Shown here in pieces: positions 8,349 through 16,082 of a DNA stretch of 64,000 nt. This DNA is from CANIGN01 sp964538275 (lineage in GTDB: Bacteria > Bdellovibrionota > UBA2428). Every line of letters begins with the position of its first letter. Position 1 is the first letter of the stretch. The notes under the pieces are model-generated. The model saw only the letters and a program-made list of their open reading frames with translations, was not told the origin of the DNA and searched no databases. The translations under genes and the position numbers were made by a program. The stretch lies in the NCBI GenBank assembly GCA_964538275.1, contig CAZIFW010000002.1, positions 1 to 64,000 of the forward strand, read 5' to 3'.

Positions 8349-9872
8349 TTATTGCAGCAAAGTTTCGAGTTGCTGCGAAAGTGTTTGAATTTCAGCCGCA
8401 GTGCTTCGATCTTTTTCCATATAAGGAGAAATTTTACGAACTTTAGCATGTACAGCTTCTAAGCGATCAGACGTTTTTAGAGGGCGAAGTAAGTCGAGAG
8501 CTTGGCAGGCAGCCATGACTTCAATGGTAAGAACATCTCGAAGTAAGCGCATATTGTTCAAAGCTTTAAACCCAGCAGTAGGGCCCATAGAAACATGATC
8601 TTCTTTGTCATCATTTGTTGGAATGGAATCTACGCTCGCGGGAAAAGAATTGCTTTTAGCTTCGCTAACTAGGGCTGCGGCTGTGACATGGATCATCATG
8701 AAGCCAGAATGTAGGCCGCCTTTTTTAATGAGAAAGGTTGGGAGCTGGCTTGATCCTGCGTTCATTGCAAGTGCTGTGCGGCGTTCGGAAATACTTGCAA
8801 GAGTTGCGGCTGCACTCGCAAGTCTATCCGAAACTCTCGCGGGATATAGCGCGTGAAAATTTCCGCAAGAAACACTTTCTTTTGATTCAGCAAATAAAAG
8901 AGGATTGTCACTAGAGGAGTTAATTTCGCCTGATAGAAGTTCTTCACATTGGCGAATTTCATCCCAAATGGCGCCATGAACAAGAGGTGCACAGCGCAAG
9001 GAATAAGCATCTTGAACCCGGCCGCAGTTTTCATGACTTTTTGAAATTTCTGTTGGACCAGAAAGCCAATTGCGAATTTCGTTTCCTGCTTCTACAACGC
9101 CCCGTTGATTTTTAACATTAAGAATTTTGTCGTAAACAGCGGCATGGGAACCACGCAAGCCTTCAAGCATAAGTGCTGTGGAGAGGTTTGCTATTTTTAA
9201 GAGAGATTTTAATTCTTCTAGAGCAAAAACTGCGAGTACACTCGTAAGTTGAGTGCCGTTAATTAAAGAGAGGCCTTCTTTAGGGCCAAGTCTAAGGGGT
9301 TTTATATTTAAGTGCTCTAATGCTTGTTTTGCTGGTGCGATTAAAATATTTCCGTCTTTTAAAAAAGTACAAGGACCCTCTCCCATATGGGCGAGTACCG
9401 CGTGTGCACTCGGGCAAAGATCTCCACTTGCGCCCACACTTCCACGACTTGGAATTTGCGCAAGAAAACCGGCATTCAAAGCAGAAATAATTTGTGAAAC
9501 GGTGCTTTCTTTAATGCCGCTATGTCCGCGAGCAAAAACATTTAATCGAACTAACCACATCGCGAGAGTAATGGAACGCGAAAGAGGCATGCCTACTCCG
9601 CAAGCATGTGAGCGAATAATATTGTCTTGCAGTTCCTCTAACTCAGCGTTGGAAACACGAACTTCAGAGAAGCGGCCAAAGCCGGTATTGATCCCGTAAA
9701 CGGCTTTGTCGTTTTTTACGACTTCTTTTACATAATCTTCGCTAGCTTTAATATTTTTCAAACCTTGAGGAGAGATAGATATCTGAAACTTGGCTTGGGG
9801 ATTTTCTGCAAGTTGGCTGAATTTATAGAGTTCCGAGGTGTTGAGCGACTCTCCGTTGAGGTTGATCTGCAT
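8349..9872 (-). CDS. hutH: Histidine ammonia-lyase
   Basis: This is the first step of histidine degradation: it converts L-histidine to urocanate and ammonia. The 507-residue product has the Ala-Ser-Gly triad that forms the MIO electrophile in GSVGASGDLCPSAHAV, plus YGINTGFGRF, NGTQLTS and SSDNPLLF. It is encoded opposite to hutU-hutI, separated from them by the S1/P1-type gene. Upstream on the minus strand, TAAGAC (9879-9884) ends six bases before the ATG, with TTGTGC (9902-9907) 17 bases further upstream. There is no Shine-Dalgarno, so a leaderless message is likely. Confidence 0.97.
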   Translation of the reverse strand: MQINLNGESLNTSELYKFSQLAENPQAKFQISISPQGLKNIKASEDYVKEVVKNDKAVYGINTGFGRFSEVRVSNAELEELQDNIIRSHACGVGMPLSRSITLAMWLVRLNVFARGHSGIKESTVSQIISALNAGFLAQIPSRGSVGASGDLCPSAHAVLAHMGEGPCTFLKDGNILIAPAKQALEHLNIKPLRLGPKEGLSLINGTQLTSVLAVFALEELKSLLKIANLSTALMLEGLRGSHAAVYDKILNVKNQRGVVEAGNEIRNWLSGPTEISKSHENCGRVQDAYSLRCAPLVHGAIWDEIRQCEELLSGEINSSSDNPLLFAESKESVSCGNFHALYPARVSDRLASAAATLASISERRTALAMNAGSSQLPTFLIKKGGLHSGFMMIHVTAAALVSEAKSNSFPASVDSIPTNDDKEDHVSMGPTAGFKALNNMRLLRDVLTIEVMAACQALDLLRPLKTSDRLEAVHAKVRKISPYMEKDRSTAAEIQTLSQQLETLLQ

Positions 9873-9878
9873 GATGAA

Positions 9879-9907
9879 GTCTTAGCAAGCTGACACAATA
9901 GGCACAA
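9879..9907 (-). promoter_or_regulatory. Predicted leaderless-type promoter of hutH
   Basis: On the minus strand the -35 TTGTGC (9902-9907) and -10 TAAGAC (9879-9884) have a 17-base spacer. The -10 ends six bases before the hutH ATG. The -35 is weak, so an activator may be needed; I see no clear operator. Confidence 0.35.
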
Positions 9908-9973
9908 GATTGGCAGCACTGCGTCTAACCTTTGTTCCGCGATGTTCGTCTAAGATGAGGTAAGAGGAGAAAT

Positions 9974-10522
9974 ATGAAAAAAGGATTTTTAAAAAATATA
10001 TTGAGCTCTCTAGTCCTAACGCTAGGCACAATGTCTTTCAGTGCAGAAGCCAGAGATATTTTAATTATTGGCAATGGTGGAGGGGGCACAACTGTTGGCG
10101 ATAGAGATGCCGCTTGTGGGCGAGCTTACGAACGTGCAGAGAATGATGCCTACAACCAGTGTGCAAACCGAGATGGGGATCCGCTTTCTATGACTCAAGG
10201 TGGTTGTAGTTGTAGACGCAAACCCGGTTCTCGCGATGATTACAATTGTGACGCAACTGTGCGATTAACATGTGAAGTTGCTTGTCGTCCGCAAGTGACT
10301 CAAATTGCTGGCACGGGATTGGGCTTTGATTTCAACCGCAGTGTTGCATGTGATGATGCTTTTAGACGCGCTGAAGATGACACGCAGTGGAGTTGCTCAC
10401 GCCGTGGTGGCTATGTTGTGGATACACAAGAACAGAGTTGTAATTGTAGACGCTTGAGTGGTGGAGACTATGAATGTCGTTCAAATGTAACCTCTATGTG
10501 TGAACTTCAAAGTTGTCGCTAA
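9974..10522 (+). CDS. Secreted cysteine-rich protein with two copies of a six-Cys repeat
   Basis: The product has 182 residues with a signal peptide cleaved near SAEA (about residue 26). The mature protein starts with a glycine-rich segment (GNGGGGTTVGDRD) followed by two repeats. Repeat 1 has Cys 48, 63, 78, 80, 92 and 100; repeat 2 has Cys 126, 141, 156, 158, 168 and 176. The shared pattern is C-x14-C-x14-C-x-C-x9/11-C-x7-C, with an extra Cys after each repeat (104, 181). The even Cys number per repeat and the export signal suggest three disulfides per unit. A single-repeat paralogue lies at 53800-54090. A good Shine-Dalgarno (AGAGGAG) precedes the ATG. I do not recognise a named family. 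Confidence 0.75.
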   Translation: MKKGFLKNILSSLVLTLGTMSFSAEARDILIIGNGGGGTTVGDRDAACGRAYERAENDAYNQCANRDGDPLSMTQGGCSCRRKPGSRDDYNCDATVRLTCEVACRPQVTQIAGTGLGFDFNRSVACDDAFRRAEDDTQWSCSRRGGYVVDTQEQSCNCRRLSGGDYECRSNVTSMCELQSCR

Positions 10523-10545
10523 GTATAAAATAGAGTGATCGATCT

Positions 10546-10645
10546 AAAGGTGCCCCCCTATCAGGGCGGCACCTTTGACTAAAAGGTACCTAGTTACTTT
10601 TGGGCTGTACCCGCTACCTTTTCCGGCGCACCCGCTACCTTTTTT
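10546..10645. repeat. REP-like GGTGCC/GGTACC repeat cluster before threonine aldolase
   Basis: A 14-base inverted repeat with one mismatch (10546-10559 and 10563-10576, loop ATC) has arms beginning AAAGGTGCC. It is followed by AAAAGGTACC at 10581 and two direct copies of CCGCTACCTTTT (10611-10622, 10632-10643). The first hairpin may also terminate the upstream gene. The same short motifs recur at 12.5 and 16.0 kb. Confidence 0.7.
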
Positions 10646-10661
10646 AAGCTATATTCAACGC

Positions 10662-11696
10662 GTGAAATCTTTTGCTTCAGATAACTACGCTTCTATTCAT
10701 CCAAAAATTTTACAAGCAATTTCAGCTGCCAATGAGGGACACGCTGTTTCATATGGCGCGGACATTTGGACTCAAAAGTTAAATGAAAAAATTAAAGCAA
10801 TCTTTGGAAGTCACGCAGAAGCTTTTCCAGTTTTTAATGGCACAGGTGCAAATGTTGTTTCACTTGCTTCAATTTTAAAATCTTACGAGGCTGTGCTGTG
10901 TTCTAATTATTCACACACTCACATGGATGAATGTGGAGCTGCTGAGAGATTAATCGGCACAAAGCTTATTGATGTTCCAACTCAAGATGCCAAGCTCACG
11001 CCAGAAATCTTAGAGCCGCACACTTTAAATTTCGGGAACGAACACCAAGTACAAGCGCGTGTGTTGAGTATTACTCAATCAACAGAGCGTGGAACCGTGT
11101 ATACAATTGAGGAACTTAAAGCATTGGGAGACTTCGCCAAAACAAAAAAAATTCGCGTTTGTATGGATGGAGCTCGCTTTGCAAATGCGGTTGCTGCCTT
11201 GAATGTGAATCCCAGAGAAATAGTGGAAGCTGCAGGAGTAGAATTGCTTTCTTTTGGCGGAACAAAAAATGGACTCATGTTGGGCGAACTTGTGGTGAGT
11301 TTTAATCCAGAAGTCTCTAGTCATATGAAATTTTATCGAAAGCAGTACATGCAGCTCACAAGTAAGATGCGTTACATTTCTGCGCAGTTTTGTGAGTATT
11401 TTGAAAATAATCTTTGGATAGAAAATGCTAAACACGCAAATGCTATGAATCAGTACTTACTTTCTGAACTTCAAGCGGTGTCCAAAGTGGAAATCACAGT
11501 AAAGCCTGAAGTGAATGCAATTTTTGCAAAAATTCCCAAATCTATTATTCAGCCTCTGCAAAAAGACTTTCCATTTTACATTTGGGAGGAACTACCTTCT
11601 GAGGAATGCTCAGAAGTTAGATGGATGACCTCGTTTGATACCTCAAAGGAAGATGTCCACATGTTTGTAAAGCGTATTAAGGAGTTAACAAAATGA
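10662..11696 (+). CDS. ltaE: Low-specificity L-threonine aldolase (PLP-dependent)
   Basis: This cytoplasmic fold-type I PLP enzyme splits threonine or allo-threonine into glycine and acetaldehyde. It has about 344 residues from the GTG at 10662. Landmarks are FASDNYASIHPK at the N-terminus, FNGTGANV, CMDGARFANA and the PLP lysine in SFGGTKNG. The same frame is open to an ATG at 10575, but those 29 extra codons translate the repeat cluster and are proline-rich, so the GTG just before the conserved SFASDNYA block is preferred. The stop overlaps the next gene by four bases. Confidence 0.9.
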   Translation: MKSFASDNYASIHPKILQAISAANEGHAVSYGADIWTQKLNEKIKAIFGSHAEAFPVFNGTGANVVSLASILKSYEAVLCSNYSHTHMDECGAAERLIGTKLIDVPTQDAKLTPEILEPHTLNFGNEHQVQARVLSITQSTERGTVYTIEELKALGDFAKTKKIRVCMDGARFANAVAALNVNPREIVEAAGVELLSFGGTKNGLMLGELVVSFNPEVSSHMKFYRKQYMQLTSKMRYISAQFCEYFENNLWIENAKHANAMNQYLLSELQAVSKVEITVKPEVNAIFAKIPKSIIQPLQKDFPFYIWEELPSEECSEVRWMTSFDTSKEDVHMFVKRIKELTK

Positions 11697-12490
11697 GTCG
11701 ATTTCAGAAAAAAGTAGTGTTCATTACAGGAGCCTCTTCTGGAATTGGAGAAGCTATGGCGCGTGAATATTTTAAAAAAGGCCATAGCTTAGTTCTCTGT
11801 GCGCGTCGTTTGGATCGCTTAACTCAGTTGGCTCAAGAATTAGGAAGCTCAGAGCGAATCTTGGCTATAGAGTGCGATGTTTGCAATGAAGAGAGTTTAA
11901 AGCAGGCTGTAGAAAAAACACTCCAGCACTTTGGACAGATTGATGTCGTTATAGCAAATGCAGGATTTGGAATTGCTGGCCGTATTGAAACTTTGAAAGT
12001 AGAAGACTACCGAAGACAATTTGAAACCAATGTTTATGCCGTTATTATAACGATTCAGCTTACGTTGGAATCTTTAAAAAAATCAAAAGGAAGTTTAGTT
12101 CTCATAGGCAGCGCTAATTCCTATATTTCTGAACCTAAAAAAACTCCCTATTGTATGAGTAAGTTTGCAATTAAAGCTCTAGCGGATGGATTGTATTGGG
12201 AGTTAAAGCCGCAAGAAGTTTCAGTTACACTTATTTGTCCCGGACTTGTTGAAAGTGAAATTCGCAAAGTTGATAAAGCAGGAGTTTATCAAGAGACAGC
12301 TAAGGATCCTGCGCCTGATTTTTTAATCATGCCTGTTGCAACAGCCGCTCGCCAAATTGTTTCAGCCATAGAAGCTCGTAAAAAAGAAGCGGTGATTACA
12401 GCTCATGCAAAACTTGCTGTATGGCTGCAACGCCATTTTCCAGTAGTACTCACACCACTTTTTAAAGGCGGCAAAGCTGTATCAAGATAA
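11693..12490 (+). CDS. Short-chain dehydrogenase/reductase coupled to threonine aldolase
   Basis: The 265-residue product is a classical SDR. It has the cofactor glycine motif TGASSGIGEA, the NAG structural motif (IANAGFGIAG) and the catalytic Ser and YxxxK in a segment ending TPYCMSKFAIKAL. The arginine-rich CARRLDR after the second strand suggests NADP preference. The ATG overlaps the ltaE stop in an ATGA arrangement, so the two are translationally coupled. A hydroxy-amino-acid substrate such as allo-threonine (compare YdfG) is an inference from position only. The C-terminal tail (VWLQRHFP) is hydrophobic and could touch the membrane. Confidence 0.85.
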   Translation: MSRFQKKVVFITGASSGIGEAMAREYFKKGHSLVLCARRLDRLTQLAQELGSSERILAIECDVCNEESLKQAVEKTLQHFGQIDVVIANAGFGIAGRIETLKVEDYRRQFETNVYAVIITIQLTLESLKKSKGSLVLIGSANSYISEPKKTPYCMSKFAIKALADGLYWELKPQEVSVTLICPGLVESEIRKVDKAGVYQETAKDPAPDFLIMPVATAARQIVSAIEARKKEAVITAHAKLAVWLQRHFPVVLTPLFKGGKAVSR

Positions 12491-12491
12491 C

Positions 12492-12602
12492 GATGTCGAA
12501 AAGGCGTCAGAGATCTATTTGACTACCCTCCGCTACCTTTTTAACAATGTCGAAAAGGTGCCAGAGGGGTGTTGAAAAGGTCTCTGACGCCTTTTCGACA
12601 TC
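12492..12602. repeat. 22-bp perfect inverted repeat between convergent genes, REP-like
   Basis: The left arm 12492-12513 and right arm 12581-12602 are perfect reverse complements, with core GTCGAAAAGGCGTCAGAG. Inside, a direct, slightly diverged copy (TGTCGAAAAGGTGCCAGAG) lies at 12548-12566, and CCGCTACCTTTTT lies at 12530-12542. The element fills the whole gap between convergent stops and may act as a bidirectional terminator or mRNA-stabilising structure. Confidence 0.85.
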
Positions 12603-12605
12603 TAG

Positions 12606-13457
12606 CTAAGCATGGTCGTAGGTTTTTTTTGCTTTGGCACCTAGCGTACTTCCTGCAGAAGCAAGGCTGATAAGCAGAATTGCCAATCCTTGAACAAGGG
12701 TAATTTTTTCACTTAAAAATAAAAAGCCTGAAAGGACGGCAACCGCAGGTTCTAAACTTAAAAGAACGCCAAATGTTTTTGCAGGAATTTTTTTGAGTGC
12801 AAAAAGTTCAAGCGAATAAGGGATGACACTTGATAGAAGGGCAATTCCTATAGCCAAGGGTATATGGTCTTTTTGAAAGAGATGCGCTCCTTGAGAGTAA
12901 AGACCAAGGGGTAGAGTTATTAAGCAAGCACAGCACATTGTAAGAGCAATAGCGCTTGTGCCTAGATCTGTGCCTACTTTTTTTCCAAAATAAATATAGA
13001 GTGCCCAAAAGAACCCAGCTGCAAGGGCGAATAGAATTCCAAGAGGTGGAAGTGCGGTGTCTACATTTTTAATTGGCAAAATAAGCACAAGGCCAATCGC
13101 AGCTAATGCTATCCAGAGAAAATCCATTTTTTTCTTTGAAAGTATGCACGCCAGTACAAGCGGGCCTGTAAATTCAATGGCAACAGTTAAGCCTTGGGGA
13201 ATGTATTCAAGGGCTTTGTAAAAACACAAATTCATAAAGCCAAGGGATACTCCAAAAACAATAATCTGTTTCTTAGCTGCGAGACTTAGGGGAGTTCTCC
13301 AAGGTCTAAATATTGCGAGTAAAATGAGAGATGCAAAAAACAACCTTAAACTGGTAGCTCCCACTGGGCCGAGTATGGGAAAAATATCTTTGGCTAAAGA
13401 TGCCCCGATTTGCAGCGATATGATTGCAATTAGAACAGAAACAATGGAAAGACCCAT
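12606..13457 (-). CDS. rhtA: EamA-family exporter, RhtA-like (threonine/homoserine efflux)
   Basis: The 283-residue inner-membrane protein has ten predicted hydrophobic segments in two EamA halves. The N-terminus (ISLQIGASLAKDIFPILG, then GATSLRL) and the blocks VSLGFMNLCFYKAL, AIEFTGPL and SSVIPYSLELFALKKIPAKT closely follow the E. coli RhtA pattern as I remember it. RhtA exports threonine and homoserine. Convergence with the threonine aldolase-SDR pair across the repeat element supports a threonine theme. The substrate remains inferred; a generic amino-acid exporter is the alternative. Confidence 0.8.
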   Translation of the reverse strand: MGLSIVSVLIAIISLQIGASLAKDIFPILGPVGATSLRLFFASLILLAIFRPWRTPLSLAAKKQIIVFGVSLGFMNLCFYKALEYIPQGLTVAIEFTGPLVLACILSKKKMDFLWIALAAIGLVLILPIKNVDTALPPLGILFALAAGFFWALYIYFGKKVGTDLGTSAIALTMCCACLITLPLGLYSQGAHLFQKDHIPLAIGIALLSSVIPYSLELFALKKIPAKTFGVLLSLEPAVAVLSGFLFLSEKITLVQGLAILLISLASAGSTLGAKAKKTYDHA

Positions 13458-13478
13458 AAGTAGAATAGAAATGTAATT

Positions 13479-14129
13479 TTACAGTTTGAGCTGTGAAATT
13501 TTTTCTTTATATTGGCCTCCACCAAAAACGGCGTTGCCAGCTACTAAGATATCGATGCCAAGAGCGTTGGCACCACTCGCTGTTTGTGCATTTACACCAC
13601 CATCAATTTGCACTTGTATTTTATCTTTCATTCCAAGTTTTTTAAGCCAGGCTATAAGGCGAGAGGTTTTTTCGAGGGCTTCAGGAATAAGAGCTTGTCC
13701 ACCAAAACCTGGATTAACAGTCATGGATAAGAAAAGATCAATATCTTCCAAGTGCTTTTCGCAATCTTCAAATGAAGTTTGAGGACGTATGGCAATGCCT
13801 GCTTTCATTCCTAAGTCGCGAATTGCTTTGAGGTCGTCTTTAAGGTTTTTACAAGCTTCAGTGTGGATCGTAATGCGATGAGCACCCGCTTTGGCAAAGT
13901 CTGCAAAAAGATGGCGAGGTTCCGTCACCATTAAATGACAATCAAGTTCGAGTTTTGTTTTTCCTTTGAGCCATTTAAGAACAGGAGCTCCAAATGAAAT
14001 ATTTGGTACAAAATGACCGTCCATCACGTCATAGTGAAGTCCGTCAGCTCCGGCTTCTTCCACTGCTTTAACTTCTGCAAGGAGTTGGGTGAAATCAGCG
14101 GAAAGAAGAGATGGGTAAATTTTTGCCAT
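13479..14129 (-). CDS. rpe: Ribulose-phosphate 3-epimerase
   Basis: The 216-residue TIM-barrel enzyme interconverts ribulose 5-phosphate and xylulose 5-phosphate in the pentose phosphate pathway. Visible motifs are YPSLLSADF at the N-terminus, LHYDVMDGHFVPNISFG, DCHLMV, MTVNPGFGGQ and VQIDGGVN. The length is typical. It follows the alkyltransferase-like gene by 14 bases in the same direction, downstream of prmA-dcd. Confidence 0.96.
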   Translation of the reverse strand: MAKIYPSLLSADFTQLLAEVKAVEEAGADGLHYDVMDGHFVPNISFGAPVLKWLKGKTKLELDCHLMVTEPRHLFADFAKAGAHRITIHTEACKNLKDDLKAIRDLGMKAGIAIRPQTSFEDCEKHLEDIDLFLSMTVNPGFGGQALIPEALEKTSRLIAWLKKLGMKDKIQVQIDGGVNAQTASGANALGIDILVAGNAVFGGGQYKEKISQLKL

Positions 14130-14143
14130 TTTATTTTGCTCTT

Positions 14144-14473
14144 TTATAAACGATGAAGAACTTGAGAGGAGTCTTCGATCTTTCCTTTTGAATTAAAAAC
14201 TACACCCTCGCTTTTGAGAAGTTTTAATTTTCTAAGAACTTCACTGCCGCTGGCATTGCCATTGTAACCACCAATCATTCCAGAGCTTTGAATCACTCTA
14301 TGGCAAGGTATAGCAGGGGCGTTTTCATTATGTTTCAGCATCCAACCCACATTGCGAGGATTTTTGAGCTTTAATTTTTCACAAACTGCTTTGTAGGTGC
14401 TTACTTTACCTTTGGGAATTTTTTTTAAAAGTTTCCAAAGATCTTCCATTGGAAGTTTTGAGCTTTTAGACAT
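14144..14473 (-). CDS. MGMT-type methylated-DNA–cysteine methyltransferase domain protein
   Basis: About 109 residues from the ATG at 14473, which overlaps the dcd stop by eight bases; a longer in-frame start at 14578 lies inside dcd and adds no conserved sequence. The product is only the winged-helix DNA-binding/active-site domain: IPKGKVSTYKAV, NPRNVGWML, the active-site IPCHRVI and GGYNG. Because the cysteine of PCHR is present, it may still transfer alkyl groups from O6-alkylguanine, unlike ATL proteins where it is replaced. The N-terminal domain of full-length Ogt is absent. It is probably involved in alkylation repair. Confidence 0.85.
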   Translation of the reverse strand: MSKSSKLPMEDLWKLLKKIPKGKVSTYKAVCEKLKLKNPRNVGWMLKHNENAPAIPCHRVIQSSGMIGGYNGNASGSEVLRKLKLLKSEGVVFNSKGKIEDSSQVLHRL

Positions 14474-15008
14474 TTCCAGCTTCTTTGTTTTTTTCAAAAT
14501 CCATCCATAATCGAGAACTTTGAACGCCTTTGTTTCCTTGGTATTTGCCTGACTTGTATTCGGAAATTTCACCCTCAACAGAGTGGTAAAAAATTTGGCA
14601 AATTTCTACTCCCGCATAAACGCGAATGGGATGAACACAATGCATTTCGAGAGTCCAAAAACCAGAGAATCCAACATCTCCAAAGCCTGCCGTAACGTGA
14701 ACATAGAGTCCAAGGCGACCAATGCTTGAGCGACCTTCTAACATAGGAACTAAATTTTTAGTTTCAGTGTGCTCAATGGTGCGAGCCAGATAAAGTTTTC
14801 CAGGTTCAAGAAGTAAGCCTTCAGCAGGAATTTTTAATCTCTCAACAGGATTATCCTTTTTCATGTCGAGAGGCATCTCGGTATAAACCATAATCTCGTC
14901 GCACAAGCGCAAGTTATATGAATTAGGATTTAAAAGCTTAGGATTGAAAGGCGTAATTGTAATATCCGTTCCTAAGCGACGTTGAATTTCTGCTCCTGTA
15001 AGAATCAT
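14466..15008 (-). CDS. dcd: dCTP deaminase
   Basis: The 180-residue cytoplasmic enzyme deaminates dCTP to dUTP for thymidylate synthesis. Family motifs are PNSYNLRL, LEGRSSIGRLGL with the catalytic Arg/Ser region, HVTAGFGDVGFSG and the C-terminal nucleotide-lid KYQGNKGVQSSRLW. The start overlaps the prmA stop by four bases, so the prmA-dcd-alkyltransferase genes form a tightly packed operon. Whether the product is monofunctional or makes dUMP directly is not decided. Confidence 0.95.
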   Translation of the reverse strand: MILTGAEIQRRLGTDITITPFNPKLLNPNSYNLRLCDEIMVYTEMPLDMKKDNPVERLKIPAEGLLLEPGKLYLARTIEHTETKNLVPMLEGRSSIGRLGLYVHVTAGFGDVGFSGFWTLEMHCVHPIRVYAGVEICQIFYHSVEGEISEYKSGKYQGNKGVQSSRLWMDFEKNKEAGNV

Positions 15009-15979
15009 TTTGTTAGTTCATAACATAGCCAAAGATGAGCGTCGTTGGGAGACTCATCGCGACGTTGATAGGAATTTTTTAGAGTGAATTTTTTATCAAA
15101 AGCAGCTTCAAAGGCTTGACGAGCTGGGCCATCTAAGACACCGGTTGCTACCCAAGAGCCTTCATCAGCAAGTAATTTTTCTATCCAAGGAGTAAGGCGA
15201 GCCAGAACTTCGCCGTAAATATTGGAAACAATTAGATCAAATTGAGCTCCACTCTCAATAAGGGTTTCAAGATTGGCTTTATCGCCACAAAGGATTTGAG
15301 TATTCTCGAGTGAAAGAGCATTGAGTGCAAAGTTTTTGGGAATTTCCTCTTCACAGTTTAAGTCTAGATCCGTAGCAGTAATTTGTGCGGCGGGGTAAAA
15401 TCTTCTCGCGACAATTGAAAGAATGCCACTTCCTGCGCCGATATCTATAATGTTTTTAAAATTTCTCTCAGAGTTTTCGCTCAACCACTCACTTATCATT
15501 TGAGTGGTAGGGTGTTCGCCTGTTCCAAAAGCCATGCCCGGATCAATCACAAAACATGTCTTGGAGGGAGCTTTGCCAACCCAAGGGGGACCAATCCATA
15601 AATCTTTTCCAAAGCTTTTACCTTGAACGCGTTTTTTATATTCTTCAATGTAGGATTCGGGAAGAATTTCTTCGCTGCTTAAGAGAGGAAGTGCTTCACG
15701 GTCGAGAAAACTTTTAATTTCGCCAAAGATTTCTTGAGATTCTGGAATAAATATTTTGAGTCTAGTCGTGGCGCTTTCTACCAGCATTTCGTCTTTGGTC
15801 CAGTCGTCTACTTTTTGGGGTTCTCTAAATTCTGTGCCCAGTTGAGGTAAGTACAATTCATCTTCAGGAGGCAGTTCTTGAAGCCCTAAAATACCCATTT
15901 CCCACAGTAGAAAAGAAAGCTCATCAACTCTAGAAGTAGGCACTAATGTACTGAGGGAAATAGCTTTATCTTGTGGCAC
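15005..15979 (-). CDS. prmA: Ribosomal protein L11 methyltransferase
   Basis: The 324-residue product has a GTG start. The C-terminal half is a class I SAM methyltransferase with DPGMAFGTGEHPTTQM, the SAM loop IIDIGAGSGILSI, the acidic ATDLDLN and the catalytic-region IVSNIYGEVL, the hallmark arrangement of PrmA. The N-terminal substrate-recognition domain is somewhat longer than in E. coli (about 293 residues). No Shine-Dalgarno precedes the GTG; TACAAA ends six bases before it on the minus strand, another possible leaderless start. Confidence 0.92.
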   Translation of the reverse strand: MPQDKAISLSTLVPTSRVDELSFLLWEMGILGLQELPPEDELYLPQLGTEFREPQKVDDWTKDEMLVESATTRLKIFIPESQEIFGEIKSFLDREALPLLSSEEILPESYIEEYKKRVQGKSFGKDLWIGPPWVGKAPSKTCFVIDPGMAFGTGEHPTTQMISEWLSENSERNFKNIIDIGAGSGILSIVARRFYPAAQITATDLDLNCEEEIPKNFALNALSLENTQILCGDKANLETLIESGAQFDLIVSNIYGEVLARLTPWIEKLLADEGSWVATGVLDGPARQAFEAAFDKKFTLKNSYQRRDESPNDAHLWLCYELTK

Positions 15980-16015
15980 CCAAACTTTGTAGCATGCCTA
16001 TAAATTGAGACCTAT

Positions 16016-16060
16016 CAAAAAGGTATCGAGTACATTCCAAAAGGTACTAGGTACCTTTTG
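16016..16060. repeat. REP-like palindrome AAAAGGTAC-TAG-GTACCTTTT
   Basis: A perfect 10-bp inverted repeat (16038-16047 and 16051-16060, loop TAG) is preceded by a degenerate half-copy CAAAAAGGTATCGAGTAC starting at 16016. It lies between the divergent prmA and epmA starts and shares the AAAAGGTAC core with the elements at 10.5 and 12.5 kb. Confidence 0.8.
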
Positions 16061-16082
16061 AGAATAGGGGTAGAAAAGGGGG

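Noticed and set aside
9253..9699. 148-codon + strand open frame opposite hutH
   Set aside because: It is antisense to strongly conserved hutH sequence, with no Shine-Dalgarno or recognisable motif.
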